Shown: positions 62,901-64,000 of the stretch, one piece after another
Position numbering within the stretch: position 1 is the stretch's first letter
Layout of the letters: the number at the start of each line of letters is the position of its first letter
Assembly: GCF_000185725.2 (NCBI RefSeq)
Contig: NZ_KI391953.1
Coordinates: 372,001 to 436,000, forward strand
DNA length: 64,000 bases
Direction: 5' to 3'
Source: Segniliparus rugosus ATCC BAA-974
GTDB lineage: Bacteria; Actinomycetota; Actinomycetes; Mycobacteriales; Mycobacteriaceae
Program-made: the position numbers and the translations under genes
Notes under the pieces: generated by a model
Told to the model about the DNA's origin: nothing
The model's database searches: none
Seen by the model: the letters and a program-made list of their open reading frames with translations, nothing else

Positions 62901-62974
62901 TGGGGCCGGCGGGGCTCGAACCCGCGACCAAGGGATTATGAGTCCCCGGCTCTAACCGACTGAGCTACAGCCCC
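62901..62974 (-). tRNA. tRNA with CAU anticodon (Met elongator or Ile2)
   Basis: A complete 74-nt cloverleaf on the minus strand: acceptor GGGGCTG/CGGCCCC with discriminator A, D-stem GCTC/GAGC, anticodon stem GGGGA/TCCCT with loop CTCATAA, T-arm GCGGG-TTCGAGC-CCCGC. The anticodon is CAU. The paired first base excludes initiator tRNA. The TTGGTCGC segment after the anticodon arm is like tRNA-Ile2 of E. coli, so an Ile (lysidine-modified) identity is as likely as Met. The CCA end is not encoded. Confidence 0.95.
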
Positions 62975-63124
62975 TGGGACTGGCTGCTTTTGTGGCTGGA
63001 AGTCCACGGCCAGTCGTCCAGGGCAGGATTCTACAGGCTCAGACGGGTGGTTTTCGCCCTGGTGGGGGCTTCCCTCGGCGGTCTCGGAGGCCGTGAACGG
63101 CCCACATTGCTTCGCCGCTTTGGT

Positions 63125-63562
63125 TCAGGCCCAAGGGATGCGGTTGTTCCACCACGGCTCGACGCGCCAGTTTTGCCGTTCGACGGTGGCGCGTCGGTAG
63201 CGCTCGTCGAGCTGCGCGACGGCGGCTCGTAAGGAACGGGCTCGTCGGCCTCTGTTGCGCATCAGTTCTTCGAGCTCGTCGCGGGCATTGCTGAACATGA
63301 TGAATTCGGCGTATTCGTCGCAGCACGGGCAGCCGGTGTATGTGTGCCCCGCTTTGCGGACTCGCCGCTCGGTGCGTTCGACATGCAGCCGCCATTGATG
63401 GAGATAGTAGATCGCGGAGCTGTCACGCCGAGGGCGGCGCGGCCGGTGCGGGTTCACTGGGCCGGGAGGGGCCGTGCCCTTTCGTTCGCAAGAGTCATGT
63501 CGAACGCCGTGACGTGGCGTGGCCGGTGCTGGGCCAACCGAGTTGTTGACGAGAACCAGCAT
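63125..63562 (-). CDS. Hypothetical actinobacterial protein with CPCC motif
   Basis: I do not recognise a named family. The convincing part is the C-terminal 100 residues: IYYLHQWRLHVERTERRV, GCPCCDEYAEF (a possible metal-binding or disulfide motif), LRAAVAQLDERYRRATVERQ, and the Trp-rich end RVEPWWNNRIPWA. This resembles short actinobacterial proteins often seen near mobile or accessory genes. The start is uncertain: ATG 63562 is used here, and the frame is open to 63904. No good ribosome binding site is visible. Confidence 0.45.
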   Translation of the reverse strand: MLVLVNNSVGPAPATPRHGVRHDSCERKGTAPPGPVNPHRPRRPRRDSSAIYYLHQWRLHVERTERRVRKAGHTYTGCPCCDEYAEFIMFSNARDELEELMRNRGRRARSLRAAVAQLDERYRRATVERQNWRVEPWWNNRIPWA

Positions 63563-63905
63563 AGCGCGCTGATGCTTGCGCGTTCCTTCGGTCCGATCCC
63601 TCTCGGGCTTCCTTAAGTTCCACGGCTGCGCTCGGGGGCGTCTGGGGCTGTACGTCCTGGTCGGATCTGCGGCAATTTCCGGCTGGTTCCCTGGCTCTGG
63701 AAGCTTGTCCGGGGAGCTGGCCGAGGCATGGGGTTCTGGATCCCCGCCGTTGTGTGGGCGTCGCGCTGTGCGCGAGGATGTGGCGCTGGCGTCGAATTCC
63801 CGTGTCGCGTCGAACCCCCCGTGTCGCGCGTTTCGATCATGCGCGGCTAGGATTACAAGGTAATCCGCATTCGCCCGTGTCCACACGAGAAGCAAAGCGG
63901 TCACA
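63563..63905. other. Gene-poor stretch upstream of the last gene
   Basis: Apart from the leftward open frame, which lacks protein-like character here, I see only a short exact palindrome at 63850-63866. The promoter of the rightward gene starting near 63906 probably lies here. Confidence 0.4.
63850..63866. promoter_or_regulatory. Palindrome upstream of the terminal gene
   Basis: GGATTAC-aag-GTAATCC is a perfect 7-bp inverted repeat, 40 bases before the putative ATG at 63906. Candidate operator. Confidence 0.45.
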
Positions 63906-64000
63906 ATGAAGGATGAAAGGCGAGGTGCTGGGGTGATCAGACCTGATCCGGGAACGACGACATCGATCCCAAAGCTGACGATGAAGGCGGTTGCTGCTGC
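63906..64000 (+). CDS. Start of an unidentified gene (cut by the window end)
   Basis: From ATG 63906 the frame stays open for 31 codons to the window edge (MKDERRGAGVIRPDPGTTTS, then IPKLTMKAVAA). An internal GTG at 63933 is also a possible start. There are too few residues to name a function. Confidence 0.4.
   Translation, partial: MKDERRGAGVIRPDPGTTTSIPKLTMKAVAA

Noticed and set aside
62827-63000. Attachment site of an integrated element at the tRNA
   Set aside because: An element would be expected to start at the tRNA 3' end (below 62901), where the conserved flavoprotein gene ends normally. No repeated tRNA 3' fragment or integrase is visible.
1-64000. CRISPR array, rRNA genes or insertion sequences
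   Set aside because: No regularly spaced repeats, no rRNA-like conserved stretches and no transposase or terminal inverted repeats were found.

Overview
The window comes from a high-GC, mycolic-acid-bearing actinobacterium (order Mycobacteriales). The evidence is an intact mycolate condensation block (Ag85-type mycolyltransferase, Culp6-type cutinase, FadD32, Pks13, AccD4) and two Emb-type arabinosyltransferase genes in tandem. MgtA-type mannosyltransferase, LpqH-type lipoprotein, DUF732 and DUF2599 genes also fit. A genus such as Segniliparus is plausible, but that is inference from gene content and base composition, not something the sequence proves. No rRNA, CRISPR array, transposase or clear prophage is visible.

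Layout. 1-7.6 kb: coaD, an MFS exporter with a divergent MmyB-type regulator, a CGNR zinc-finger regulator divergent from an EamA transporter, then xthA-trpS-brkB as a tight run. 7.6-10 kb: a frameshifted glutathionyl-hydroquinone reductase gene and an aldo/keto reductase with a 400-bp, palindrome-rich upstream region. 10-16.7 kb: two arabinosyltransferases (arabinogalactan/lipoarabinomannan synthesis). 16.8-20.2 kb: a DUF4279 protein, mgtA, menG and a polyprenyl diphosphate synthase, similar in order to Rv0557-Rv0562. 20.3-34.9 kb: the mycolate cluster, with an F420-type LLM oxidoreductase gene between the cutinase and fadD32. 35-41.5 kb: a GT-C-like membrane protein, a GXWXG/DUF4334 protein, a D,D-carboxypeptidase and a tetR-ABC operon. 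41.6-49.5 kb: glnE, a TetR regulator, a beta-lactamase-fold esterase and a large secreted lipase with a low-complexity Ser/Thr/Gly tail. 49.7-57.8 kb: lipid or carbonyl catabolism, comprising an SDR divergent from an acyl-CoA dehydrogenase / APH-type kinase / histidine-phosphatase operon, and a TetR regulator divergent from a flavin monooxygenase-SDR-SDR operon. 57.9-64 kb: menB, small conserved proteins (DUF2599, DUF5685, two DUF202), a flavoprotein behind a highly structured leader, a CAU tRNA, and a poorly conserved end region.

How the genes work together. FadD32 activates the meromycolic acid, AccD4 helps supply the carboxylated alpha-branch, Pks13 condenses them, and the Ag85-like enzyme transfers mycolate to arabinan made by the Emb proteins. 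MenG, MenB and the polyprenyl synthase belong to menaquinone synthesis. The best leads for something new are: (i) the multi-helix RNA leader at 61673-61779, whose closing helices contain the ribosome binding site of a flavoprotein gene; (ii) the dehydrogenase/kinase/phosphatase operon, which parallels the domain make-up of animal ACAD10/ACAD11; and (iii) several exact palindromes and phased repeats between divergent genes, notably a perfect 40-bp operator-like palindrome at 54195-54234.
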